Source: an uncultured Eubacteriales bacterium
GTDB lineage: Bacteria > Bacillota > Clostridia > Peptostreptococcales > Anaerovoracaceae
DNA: 64,000 nucleotides
Direction of reading: 5' to 3'
Assembly: GCA_902786855.1 (NCBI GenBank)
Contig: CADAEH010000002.1
Span: forward strand, 1 to 64,000
Shown: piece by piece, positions 9,014 through 15,893 of the stretch
Numbering within the stretch: position 1 is the stretch's first letter
Layout: the number at the start of each line of letters is the position of its first letter
Translations under genes and position numbers: made by a program
Notes under the pieces: generated by a model
Told to the model about the DNA's origin: nothing
Seen by the model: the letters and a program-made list of their open reading frames with translations, nothing else
Databases searched by the model: none

Positions 9014-9895
9014 TTATTGATCGAGTTTCATGCTATCCATATAGGCGTGTTTTACATCATCTGAATTAAATCTCTTCGCACGCCTTGTGCTGACGAGCAA
9101 TATGATCAGAAGCAATATGATAGCCGGGATAGCAAGGATCGGAGCGATATATATCGGCTCGATCTGTATTCCGTCCGCAGTGACTTCAGCTGAACCCTGA
9201 GCGTTAGGTACTCTGTGCCCGCGTACTAGCAGACGATGTGTATTAATGCCATAAGGTGTGCACGTAATGAGTGTGCACAAGTCTTCTCCTTCTATCAGGC
9301 CGAGTTCAGAGAAATCTTCCGGCTCAACTATCCTTATCTGGTCACATTCATATGTCAGAGTCTCGTTGAGAACGGTGATGGTCCATGTATCACCCTCTTT
9401 GATCTTATCAAGATCTGTAAAAAGTCTTGCAGACGGCAGTCCACGATGCCCCGACACCTGAGTGTGCGTGCTTTTGCCACCTACAGGAAGCGAAGTAGTT
9501 TCCAGATGCCCGATCGCTACCTGCAGCACGCTTTCCTCTGTTCCATGGTAGATAGGCACCTTGATGTGAAACTTAGGAACGCTGATGTATCCCATGATGC
9601 CGGAGCCATCGATGTTGAGTTCTTTCTCATATGCTGCTCTATCGGCATCATTCATCACCCAGTGCAGCCCTCGCTCAGCAAGTCTTACATTATATTCCCT
9701 TGCGCTATTGAGAATCTTTTTGTAATCCTCAGTGCTCATATTATCTACAGCCTCACTGTACGACATGATGGCACGTGTCTGGTGAAACTGGTTCCAGTAG
9801 TTCGCTACCGATGGATATGCGAGCAGTCCTATTCCTACCAGAAGTCCAATGACCATGACCCCTGATAACAGATTTCTACGTATCCATCCGATCAT
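9014..9895 (-). CDS. Class C (pilin-polymerising) sortase
   Basis: This 293-residue transpeptidase would cleave LPXTG pilins and join them through a lysine of the next subunit. It has an N-terminal membrane helix (8-27), MGYISVPKF at the start of the barrel (101-109), SGHRG with His150, TLITC with Cys212 and Arg221 (NTHRLLVRG). A second C-terminal membrane helix (248-269) is typical of class C. The usual DPW/DPF lid motif is not obvious in the expected stretch (about 70-95), which reads RGLHWVMNDADRAAY, so the lid may be divergent. The gene follows the major pilin after a 290-bp structured gap and precedes the FctA-like pilin by 35 bp. It is the only sortase here with a complete His-Cys-Arg triad. 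Confidence 0.92.
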   Translation of the reverse strand: MIGWIRRNLLSGVMVIGLLVGIGLLAYPSVANYWNQFHQTRAIMSYSEAVDNMSTEDYKKILNSAREYNVRLAERGLHWVMNDADRAAYEKELNIDGSGIMGYISVPKFHIKVPIYHGTEESVLQVAIGHLETTSLPVGGKSTHTQVSGHRGLPSARLFTDLDKIKEGDTWTITVLNETLTYECDQIRIVEPEDFSELGLIEGEDLCTLITCTPYGINTHRLLVRGHRVPNAQGSAEVTADGIQIEPIYIAPILAIPAIILLLIILLVSTRRAKRFNSDDVKHAYMDSMKLDQ

Positions 9896-10185
9896 CCGAA
9901 ATACTAAGTCTCCTCTAAGTTTCTACTGCTAAAGCGTCCATGAGCCTCCGGAAAGCTACTAAAACAACATTCTGCCTCTTTGTACAGAGATTTAGTGGTT
10001 TTCCGCAGGTCATGAAAGCGCAATTATATTCTGCCTGCGCGCTCCCGGCCCTAAGCCCCCGGGAACATCTTTCATAGTCTTCAGTCAATTCCTGAAAGAC
10101 CATTAGCCCCGAGTGGCTGAAACATCAGCCACCCGAAGCTTTTTAGTTTGTTTTGATCAGTTGATTAGCTGATACATTCAGCCAA
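9896..10185 (-). other. Structured intergenic RNA between major pilin and sortase, at least six hairpins
   Basis: No credible gene is present. Paired segments are 9976-9989, 10004-10039 (CGCAGG/CCTGCG), 10043-10064 (TCCCGG/CCGGGA), 10077-10100 (GTCTT-CAG/CTGAAGAC), 10113-10132 (GTGGCTGA/TCAGCCAC) and 10156-10173 (ATCAG/CTGAT). None is followed by a U-tract on the coding strand, so this is not a simple terminator. It may be an mRNA processing or stability zone at the 3' end of the pilin message. Confidence 0.55.
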
Positions 10186-11691
10186 TTACTTATTGTTCAT
10201 TCTCCTTCTGCTGACCAGAACGATGCCGCATCCGATCACAAGCAGTGAACCCACAATGTAGAAAATAGTAGTACCGATACCACCAGTTGATGGGAGTTCT
10301 GTGCCAGAACGGTTTTCTATATCAACAATAGTGTTGTTGTCTGTATTGACAGCAACAGAGACTTCAGCCGAAAGTTTATTATATCCTTCTGGTGCCTTAA
10401 GCTCTTGAAGTTTATAAATATCATTGTTATCACTATCAACACCCCATACAACAACATCACCTGTATCAGTAGTAATCAGATATTCAGTTACATCACCATT
10501 TGAAAGAGCAAGCTGATCAATAGTCTTACTTTCATCAAAAGTCTTGACATTAGCGCCTGCAGCTGTTACTTCTGCGGCAGTTGCAATTCGATAGTTATTA
10601 GCATCGATCTTAACTAATTTCTGAACAGCATCATTTCTCTTTAAAGCGAATACTGCATTTGCAAGATCTACCTTTCCAGTTGCATGTTTATTTATTGCAA
10701 ATTTGTAGGTCTTAGTTGTGGTTTTATCTTCACTGGTCTTCTGTTTATCACCGAATGTCAGATGTGTCTTATTTTCCAATGTCGCAAATCCAGGGCCACT
10801 TGTTATGGCAGCTTCAGTAACAGTTGCTGTATAAGTTGCAGTCAATGTTACTGTAGCTGGGCTTACCTTACCTGTTTCAGGTTCTAAGCTTTTAAGATAT
10901 GTATCGGTGAAAGTAATTGTAAAGGTAGTTGGATTACCAGCTTCATCGGTGCCAGGAGCTGAAACAGTATAATCTGTGCCCGCTGTAAGTCCAGCAATGG
11001 CTACATCACCGTTATAACTAAGACCGGTAGTCATTGTATCGTACAACTTTACATTACGAGTGAAAGGAGTAAGTGTGACTTCAGTCTTGAAGTCAACAGT
11101 ATCTCCAACCTGTACATCGTTCTCATCACCGTAAGTTGAGCCATCATCTTCTTTAACAGTCTTGTCGATAGTATCGACTGGGTTCTTCTCAGCAATGGTT
11201 GGATTAGGTTCAACTGGAGTCGTATCGATTATGGATTTTGTACCGAGAGTGGAAGTTATCAAATAGTATCCAGGTTCAAGGTTGCTGAAAGTATAGGAAC
11301 CAGTATCACCCAACGTACCAGAAGATGTTCCTCCACCAATTGTAAGAGCAGCAGCTGCTGCCTTTTGACCGAGTTCAATCATCTTATCCTCTGTATCCAT
11401 ACCATCCTTCCAAGTAACATGACCATCAGTTGGATCGATGTTTACATAATCTTTACCATCACCAGTAGTGAAGAAAGCGGTCCAATTACTTGCCACTGTA
11501 TAACGGAAAGCTGTAGGTGCAGTCTCACTGTCAACAGACAAGTCAAACATCTTATAGATAGTGAGTTTTTCACCTTCTTTTGTGCCGGTAACAGTGATAC
11601 TGTTATTTCCGGCTGCCATTGCAGGTAACGTCATTACTATGCACATAATAAGCGTTGCTAGCAAAGCTATTATCTTGCTTAATTTTTTCAT
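10186..11691 (-). CDS. Major pilin, SpaA-type backbone subunit (LPSTG)
   Basis: This 501-residue protein is the likely pilus shaft subunit. It has a signal peptide (cleavage near PAMAAG, about residue 27), beta-rich repeats, and a segment at about 160-170 (VEPNPTIAEKNP) in the usual place of the YPK-type pilin motif, with lysines that could be the polymerisation site. Near the C-terminus an E-box (LQELKAPEGY) precedes ELPSTGG, a membrane helix and RRRMNNK. The start is supported by a strong RBS (AAGGAAGG, 6 bp before ATG). The cistron is bracketed by two hairpin-rich non-coding regions and the class C sortase lies immediately downstream. This suggests its expression level is set separately from the rest of the operon. 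Confidence 0.9.
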   Translation of the reverse strand: MKKLSKIIALLATLIMCIVMTLPAMAAGNNSITVTGTKEGEKLTIYKMFDLSVDSETAPTAFRYTVASNWTAFFTTGDGKDYVNIDPTDGHVTWKDGMDTEDKMIELGQKAAAAALTIGGGTSSGTLGDTGSYTFSNLEPGYYLITSTLGTKSIIDTTPVEPNPTIAEKNPVDTIDKTVKEDDGSTYGDENDVQVGDTVDFKTEVTLTPFTRNVKLYDTMTTGLSYNGDVAIAGLTAGTDYTVSAPGTDEAGNPTTFTITFTDTYLKSLEPETGKVSPATVTLTATYTATVTEAAITSGPGFATLENKTHLTFGDKQKTSEDKTTTKTYKFAINKHATGKVDLANAVFALKRNDAVQKLVKIDANNYRIATAAEVTAAGANVKTFDESKTIDQLALSNGDVTEYLITTDTGDVVVWGVDSDNNDIYKLQELKAPEGYNKLSAEVSVAVNTDNNTIVDIENRSGTELPSTGGIGTTIFYIVGSLLVIGCGIVLVSRRRMNNK

Positions 11692-12057
11692 GATATACCT
11701 TCCTTTCTTGCCCTCTCGGGGCTCATTTTCTATGACCTTTCGGTCGTGTGTAGTATCAGAGTCCGTTTCCGACTCGTTGTGAGCCTGAATCAGGCTCTGA
11801 TCTTGACCTTACGGTCATAGTTTTGCCCTTAGGGCTGATTTTTTCCGCGTCATGCGGTCGGTTTTCTGCAAAGTCACCCTTGCAGCCGGGTCCGCTTGCC
11901 GCGGCGGGGCCTGTTCCTATTCTATATGCCCGGATCAGTGGGCAGCGCCGGTGTACGGCCTAGGGTATCGTACGTACACGGGCAATTGTTAGTTGTTTTA
12001 TCTTCATCGGTCGGCCGTGCCGCGGTAAGCAGACGGTCTACCGGCGAATACTGTTTA
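11692..12057 (-). promoter_or_regulatory. 366-nt leader of the major pilin: array of about a dozen short hairpins
   Basis: Reading towards the pilin start, paired segments on the plus coordinates are 12023-12043, 11947-11983, 11927-11944, about 11888-11911, 11866-11885, 11845-11857, 11825-11835, 11804-11817, 11781-11797, 11759-11775, 11734-11745 and 11710-11722. Stems are 4-7 bp with 3-8-nt loops, and at least two close on GNRA loops (GACC-GAAA-GGTC and TGACC-GTAA-GGTCA). A/U-rich spacers separate them. The last hairpin ends about 10 nt before the RBS. I do not recognise a known riboswitch consensus and see no convincing second promoter inside. Confidence 0.6.
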
Positions 12058-12675
12058 TTAATGTATTGGTCCTATCACATTAAGCGGCCACACTCGGAAG
12101 ACTATTCTTCCAACAATTTGTTCGGAAGTGATACAGCCTATTTCCGAGTTTCGTGAGTCTACTGAGACTGATCTGTTATCTCCCAAAACGAAAATTCTCT
12201 CGTCAGGCACCTGATAAGGAAAATCAATGTTCGGTTCCCCGAATGACTTTTCTTCCAGATAAGGCTCATCTATGAGCTGCTGGTCTACATATACATTACC
12301 CTGCAGATCTATATCGACCCACTGGCCTGAAGTCGCGATTACTCTTTTGACGAGTATGTTGTTATTATAGTAAAAGGCTATAACATCGCCGGTCTTAAAA
12401 CTCGAGTTCTTCACAGATACCACGAGTTCGCCGCTGTGGAGCGTGGCATTCATCGACTGACCATATATCCTTAGTACAGGCAGAAACAACATCGCTACCA
12501 ATATAGCCAAAGCTGCAACGACTATCAGTATGTTAGTTGTACTGATTATTGAATTCCTGAGCCTGTCTCTGAATGATACTTGCTCATAGGCTTCCTGCAG
12601 TTCTTCTGTAGTAGGAAGTGCTGCTATATCTGTTTCACTGTCAGTCAGGGCAATGTTACTTGCTTTGCTTCTCAT
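12058..12675 (-). CDS. lepB: Signal peptidase I (type I, Ser-Lys) of the pilus operon
   Basis: This 205-residue membrane protease removes signal peptides and is probably devoted to the pilins. It has one membrane helix (about 48-70), then YGQSMNATL with nucleophile Ser74, KRVIATSG with general base Lys110, and the LGDNR..S.DSR box near the C-terminus. Ser-Lys catalysis identifies the prokaryotic type, not the Ser-His SipW type. The frame is open upstream to 12717, but ATG at 12675 has an ideal AGGAGG 4 bp upstream and is chosen. It overlaps the end of the coiled-coil gene by 20 bp. The region before the helix (1-47) is long for this family and rich in acidic residues. Confidence 0.9.
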   Translation of the reverse strand: MRSKASNIALTDSETDIAALPTTEELQEAYEQVSFRDRLRNSIISTTNILIVVAALAILVAMLFLPVLRIYGQSMNATLHSGELVVSVKNSSFKTGDVIAFYYNNNILVKRVIATSGQWVDIDLQGNVYVDQQLIDEPYLEEKSFGEPNIDFPYQVPDERIFVLGDNRSVSVDSRNSEIGCITSEQIVGRIVFRVWPLNVIGPIH

Positions 12676-12976
12676 ATATCCTCCTGACATTATCAAGATA
12701 TATCCTGGCAGCCTCATCAGCTTCTTTGAATATATTTGTCACAGCCAGAGAAGCTTCAGCTATCGATCCTATCTTCAGGAATTCGAATTCTCTGTTTTCC
12801 AGTTCTGCCTCAAGCTCTGATACCCTGTCCCGAAGTCTGTCGATTTCCTTGCTCTGTGCAAGCATGATCTCGAGCAGATCTTTCTTTTTCATTTTGACAA
12901 GATCCGACTTCTTCTCAGCTGGTTTATCCTGATCTCTTTTATTCTTCTTTTGATCAGAATCACGCTCATTTCTCAT
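12656..12976 (-). CDS. Small charged coiled-coil protein, first gene of the pilus operon
   Basis: This 106-residue protein of unknown function has a Lys/Asp-rich start (1-30), a coiled coil (about 32-66, LLEIMLAQSKEIDRLRDRV) and an amphipathic end with SIAEASLAVTNIFKEAD. It has no signal peptide, so it is probably cytoplasmic. Similar small proteins occur beside signal peptidases in clostridial pilus loci and are sometimes labelled DNA repair proteins without evidence; this is from memory. It overlaps the signal peptidase gene by 20 bp and is the first gene after the operon promoter. The RBS is GAAAGG, 12 bp upstream. Confidence 0.7.
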   Translation of the reverse strand: MRNERDSDQKKNKRDQDKPAEKKSDLVKMKKKDLLEIMLAQSKEIDRLRDRVSELEAELENREFEFLKIGSIAEASLAVTNIFKEADEAARIYLDNVRRIYEKQSK

Positions 12977-13101
12977 TCTGTCGTATTTATCCTTTCAACA
13001 AAACATACGATGCGCGAATTGTATGCATCGTTTTTTCAGCACTTTCATATGCTATCCCAAAAATGTTGTTATATGTAGCTCTACCATAAAAATAGTAAAA
13101 T

Positions 13102-13130
13102 ATTATATGGATTGCTGATCGCAATTACAA
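13102..13130 (-). promoter_or_regulatory. Sigma-A-type promoter of the pilus operon
   Basis: On the minus strand, TTGTAA (13130-13125), a 17-nt spacer and a perfect TATAAT (13107-13102). Transcription would begin near 13,095 and leave a 5' UTR of about 120 nt containing the hairpin at 13031-13007. Confidence 0.7.
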
Positions 13131-13449
13131 GCTCATTACTTATTCTTCACAATTCTATCATATACTTTTTAAGCTTGATAGAATTTGCCCTGTTCTTTCT
13201 GTTTATATTAATAATTTTTTAGATTATTTTTGTACTAAATGACTAAGAACGAGCAATCATATTCCTTGTAAATTTCCAGTACATTCCTGCACTATTCAAT
13301 ACAAAAAATACCACCTAAAATTCCTATCTTATTTTAAAGACCGCCTTGAATAAGGTCAAACTGAAATTGGTTAAAAAATCACCCGTTTCGCCTAATGTTT
13401 GCACTTTATACAGTGCAATAGAAAAAGCATGTAAAATCCGCCATTTTCT

Positions 13450-13476
13450 TTGAAACTTTAGGCTTTTTCGTATAAT
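13450..13476 (+). promoter_or_regulatory. Putative promoter of the pseudouridine synthase gene
   Basis: TTGAAA at 13450-13455 and TATAAT at 13471-13476. The spacing is 15 bp; a shifted -10 (TAATAA, 13473-13478) would give 17. It lies about 75 bp before the chosen start. Confidence 0.5.
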
Positions 13477-13553
13477 AATTATAGTAAATACTGCTTATAA
13501 TGTGTCAGGAAGGATTATCCAATAAAGCCGTTTTACATAGAAGGAAAATGCAG

Positions 13554-14306
13554 ATGAGACTCGATAAATATCTTTCAGATATGGGTGCAGGCACCCGCAG
13601 CGAACTTAAAAAAGATATAAAATCCGGACTGGTCACAGTTGATGGTATCACTGTGCGTGATCCGGGCACCCAGGTCACCCCCGATTCCCTTATCACCTAC
13701 CGCGGTGAAGCTGTCGGTTATGAGGAGTATTCATACTATATGCTCAACAAACCCGCCGGTGTCATCAGTGCAAGCGAAGATCTTCATGAAACTACAGTTG
13801 TCGATCTTATCACAGATCAGAAGCGCAAAGATCTCTTCCCTGTCGGTCGTCTTGACCGTGATACAGAAGGACTTCTGATAATAACAAATGACGGTGAGAT
13901 GGCTCATCGCCTGCTCTCTCCCCGTCATCATGTAGATAAGACTTATTATGCACGAGTCACAGGAATAGTGACTGCTGATACAGTTGAAGCTTTCGCATCA
14001 GGACTTGTGCTGCCCGACGGCCTGGAATGTCTCCCGGCTGATCTTAAGATACTCGGTATCAGTAATGTCTCTGCAGAAGATATCAGTAATTCTGATTCAT
14101 TATCTAGTCAAAAGTACACCGACACAGAAGTGAGGATCCGCGAAGGAAAATTCCATCAGATCAAGCGTATGTTCCTTGCAACCGGTCATGAAGTCATATA
14201 TCTCAAGCGCCTTTCAATGGGACCGCTTACCCTTGACCCTTCACTTGAACCCGGCGAATACCGTCGCCTCACTTCAGATGAGATCAAGGAGCTTAAATCC
14301 ATATAA
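13554..14306 (+). CDS. RsuA/RluB-family pseudouridine synthase
   Basis: This 250-residue enzyme isomerises a uridine of ribosomal RNA to pseudouridine. It has an N-terminal S4 RNA-binding domain (1-50, RLDKYLSDMGAGTRSELKK), then the catalytic domain with GRLDRDTEGLLIITNDG, whose Asp101 is the nucleophile position, and KTYYARV. The frame is open back to 13500. AAGGA at 13541-13545 favours the second of two close ATGs (13554), which gives the canonical MRLDKYL start. The target (16S or 23S) cannot be fixed. It is a stand-alone gene with its own promoter, divergent from the pilus operon. No clear terminator separates it from the convergent gene at 14398. Confidence 0.88.
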   Translation: MRLDKYLSDMGAGTRSELKKDIKSGLVTVDGITVRDPGTQVTPDSLITYRGEAVGYEEYSYYMLNKPAGVISASEDLHETTVVDLITDQKRKDLFPVGRLDRDTEGLLIITNDGEMAHRLLSPRHHVDKTYYARVTGIVTADTVEAFASGLVLPDGLECLPADLKILGISNVSAEDISNSDSLSSQKYTDTEVRIREGKFHQIKRMFLATGHEVIYLKRLSMGPLTLDPSLEPGEYRRLTSDEIKELKSI

Positions 14307-14397
14307 GAGTTTCATGGAAATGCTGAATGTACTAACTAAAATTTACATTTACACATTTAGATTTAATCCTTAGACTGTGTTACTGTGTTCCTTTTAC

Positions 14398-15279
14398 TCA
14401 ATATCTTTTCAATATCGCAAGTGTTTCTTCATCAGGAGGAGGCGCAGCTAACATAGATATCTTTCTGAACAGAGCTTGTATATCCAGTATATTTTCCTTT
14501 GATCCGTATGTTAGCAGCAAATTGCTTTCAGGGTAAAACCCAATTTGCAAATAAGCATCCATTTTTTGGATCGCTTCTCTCCTGTAATTGTTTCTCTTTA
14601 CCTCATTAGTATGAAACCAGTTTCCAAGATGCTCCCATATTTTCGTTTCCATTTGGAATACATCCAAAGTAGAGAAATCCGGCCTGTATATTTCTCCATC
14701 TATCTTATACGGATATTCAAATACTACCGGAATATCATATATGTAAAACCCAACCAGATGTAACGCTTCTGCTCTTGATCTTACTTTGGTACCATCAAAA
14801 GCTGTAACTGTAAGACCTGCCTCATCAAATACAGGGAACTTGCTTTTCTTTCTTTTCATTTCATTCAGCCACTCATCAGCTGCCCTGTTTTCGAGCCGCA
14901 ATAGTTGTGGTCTTGATATCGAATAAGCCCGCTTGAGGAGCTCATTGATATGTTCAGCATGCGTATTCTGATATACTCTGAGGAAATCTTCCATCACCTC
15001 TATATTAGACTCTATTACTTCGATAACCTTCTTATAAAAAGCGTATTCCTTTGCAAGTATGATATCTTCATCCTCTTCCTTCCCTCTATAAACGTACTTA
15101 TCACTTTCAGGCATCTTTACACAGTAATAACTATGTCCCTCCTTCCCGTTTATCTTCTTCAGAAAGCAATCTTCATATAAACTTCGCGATTTTAGCTCTT
15201 CGGAATATTGATCATGCAGCTTATAATGCATCATCAGATCATATTCAACCGATTTTTTACATGAGTATCTCATTTTCAC
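14398..15279 (-). CDS. Uncharacterised protein with a possible PD-(D/E)XK nuclease-like core
   Basis: The function of this 293-residue protein is unknown. The N-terminal half (1-145) is highly charged and helical. The C-terminal half has RSRAE (167-171), YDIPVVFEYPYKI (181-193), RPDF (199-202), METK (210-213) and IWEHLGNW. The order Glu, then PD, then E-x-K followed by WEH fits the PD-(D/E)XK nuclease superfamily, with candidates E171, D201, E211 and K213. I recall similar orphan proteins in Clostridia with a PDF...WEHLG pattern. The RBS is GAGGTG, 5 bp before ATG. It is monocistronic in an AT-rich neighbourhood. No partner methylase or ATPase is nearby, so a defence role is not supported. 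Confidence 0.6.
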   Translation of the reverse strand: MKMRYSCKKSVEYDLMMHYKLHDQYSEELKSRSLYEDCFLKKINGKEGHSYYCVKMPESDKYVYRGKEEDEDIILAKEYAFYKKVIEVIESNIEVMEDFLRVYQNTHAEHINELLKRAYSISRPQLLRLENRAADEWLNEMKRKKSKFPVFDEAGLTVTAFDGTKVRSRAEALHLVGFYIYDIPVVFEYPYKIDGEIYRPDFSTLDVFQMETKIWEHLGNWFHTNEVKRNNYRREAIQKMDAYLQIGFYPESNLLLTYGSKENILDIQALFRKISMLAAPPPDEETLAILKRY

Positions 15280-15775
15280 CTCAATCTATCCTACATTTTT
15301 GCAATTTATTCTTTATAAAGGCATATAGTTATAAAGGGTCATAATACTTCTACGGTTGATTTTATCCATCTTCTTGCAGGTTTCTATAAGCATGTATAAA
15401 TTAGAGATTTGATTGCAGAAATTAGTGATACATAATTTTATTCGTAAACTGTTTTTTCATTTAGACATGATTGACAGATTCGGATATACGTTTTAACTGA
15501 TGCATATTTAACCTATTTTTTAAGAAGTATATCCATTATGTCTCACCCTCTTCCTAGACGAATTTCAGCTATCAAAAGTATAACTATTATTCCATCGAGT
15601 GTTCTTTTGATCACCTTACTGCATCAAAAGTAAAGGGATTATTACAGTCGTTCTTCTTCTAAGAATCAACAGCTATCAAAAGTATAACTATTATTCCATC
15701 GAGTGTTCCTTTGATCACCTTACTGCATCAAAAGTAAACATTAAACATTTCAGACCTTTAAATCTTCATGTTTAA
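15280..15775. other. AT-rich intergenic region carrying the 69-bp repeats
   Basis: No coding potential is seen in these 496 bp. The upstream part (15280-15560) is plain AT-rich DNA and probably contains the promoter of the gene at 14398. The distal part holds the direct repeats listed separately. Confidence 0.5.
15566..15738. repeat. 69-bp direct repeat, two copies 35 bp apart
   Basis: Copy 1 spans 15566-15634 and copy 2 spans 15670-15738. They differ at one position (T15605 versus C15709). Each copy contains ATCAAAAG twice (15571 and 15623; 15675 and 15727) with an inverted CTTTTGAT between (15604; CCTTTGAT at 15708), so each can fold into alternative 8-bp hairpins. There is no coding frame. 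Confidence 0.85.
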
Positions 15776-15820
15776 CAAATCAAAAGCCCCTTTTGCCATT
15801 TGTAAAGACAAAAGGGGCTG
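15776..15820 (-). terminator. Rho-independent terminator of rpsO-pnp
   Basis: On the minus strand, an 11-bp stem (15819-15809 with 15795-15785, AGCCCCTTTTG/CAAAAGGGGCT) is followed by TTTGATTTG, about 75 bp beyond the pnp stop. Confidence 0.85.
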
Positions 15821-15893
15821 ATTTGATTTCTGATAACGATCGACAAGTCCACTACGAGATTGGATCGATGCTGTTACATTTGTCGGTTTCAGC

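Larger units (their letters stand above)
12977..13553. other. AT-rich intergenic region with divergent promoters and three inverted repeats
   Basis: There is no gene in these 577 bp. Besides the two promoters listed separately, it holds an inverted repeat at 13007-13031 (ACGATGC/GCATCGT, with T6 on the plus strand) inside the pilus 5' UTR. A 10-bp repeat at 13151-13185 (AATTCTATCA/TGATAGAATT) lies just upstream of the pilus -35. A 7-bp repeat at 13399-13418 (TTGCACT/AGTGCAA) lies upstream of the pseudouridine synthase promoter. The latter two are candidate operators. Confidence 0.5.

Noticed and set aside
9236-9865. 209-codon plus-strand frame antisense to the class C sortase
   Set aside because: The minus-strand product is an intact sortase; the antisense frame has no supporting motif or RBS.
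9915-10103. 62-codon minus-strand frame between pilin and sortase
   Set aside because: It has no RBS, an unusual composition, and lies across several strong hairpins. The structure explains the region better than a coding gene.
10104-10145. GTGGCTGA/TCAGCCAC hairpin considered as a terminator after the major pilin
   Set aside because: The T-run is on the plus strand only; in the direction of the pilin transcript it is followed by TCGGGGCTAATGG, so termination is not supported.
11896-12156. 86-codon plus-strand frame over the pilin leader
   Set aside because: It is antisense to the structured leader and the end of the signal peptidase gene, without promoter or RBS; it is a chance frame from GC-rich hairpins.
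13007-13036. Hairpin plus T6 considered as a plus-strand terminator
   Set aside because: No plus-strand gene precedes it. On the minus strand it lies in the pilus 5' UTR, so a leader hairpin is more likely.
15566-15738. Repeat pair considered as a degenerate CRISPR
   Set aside because: Units are 69 bp, there are only two copies, the single spacer is 35 bp and no cas genes are nearby.
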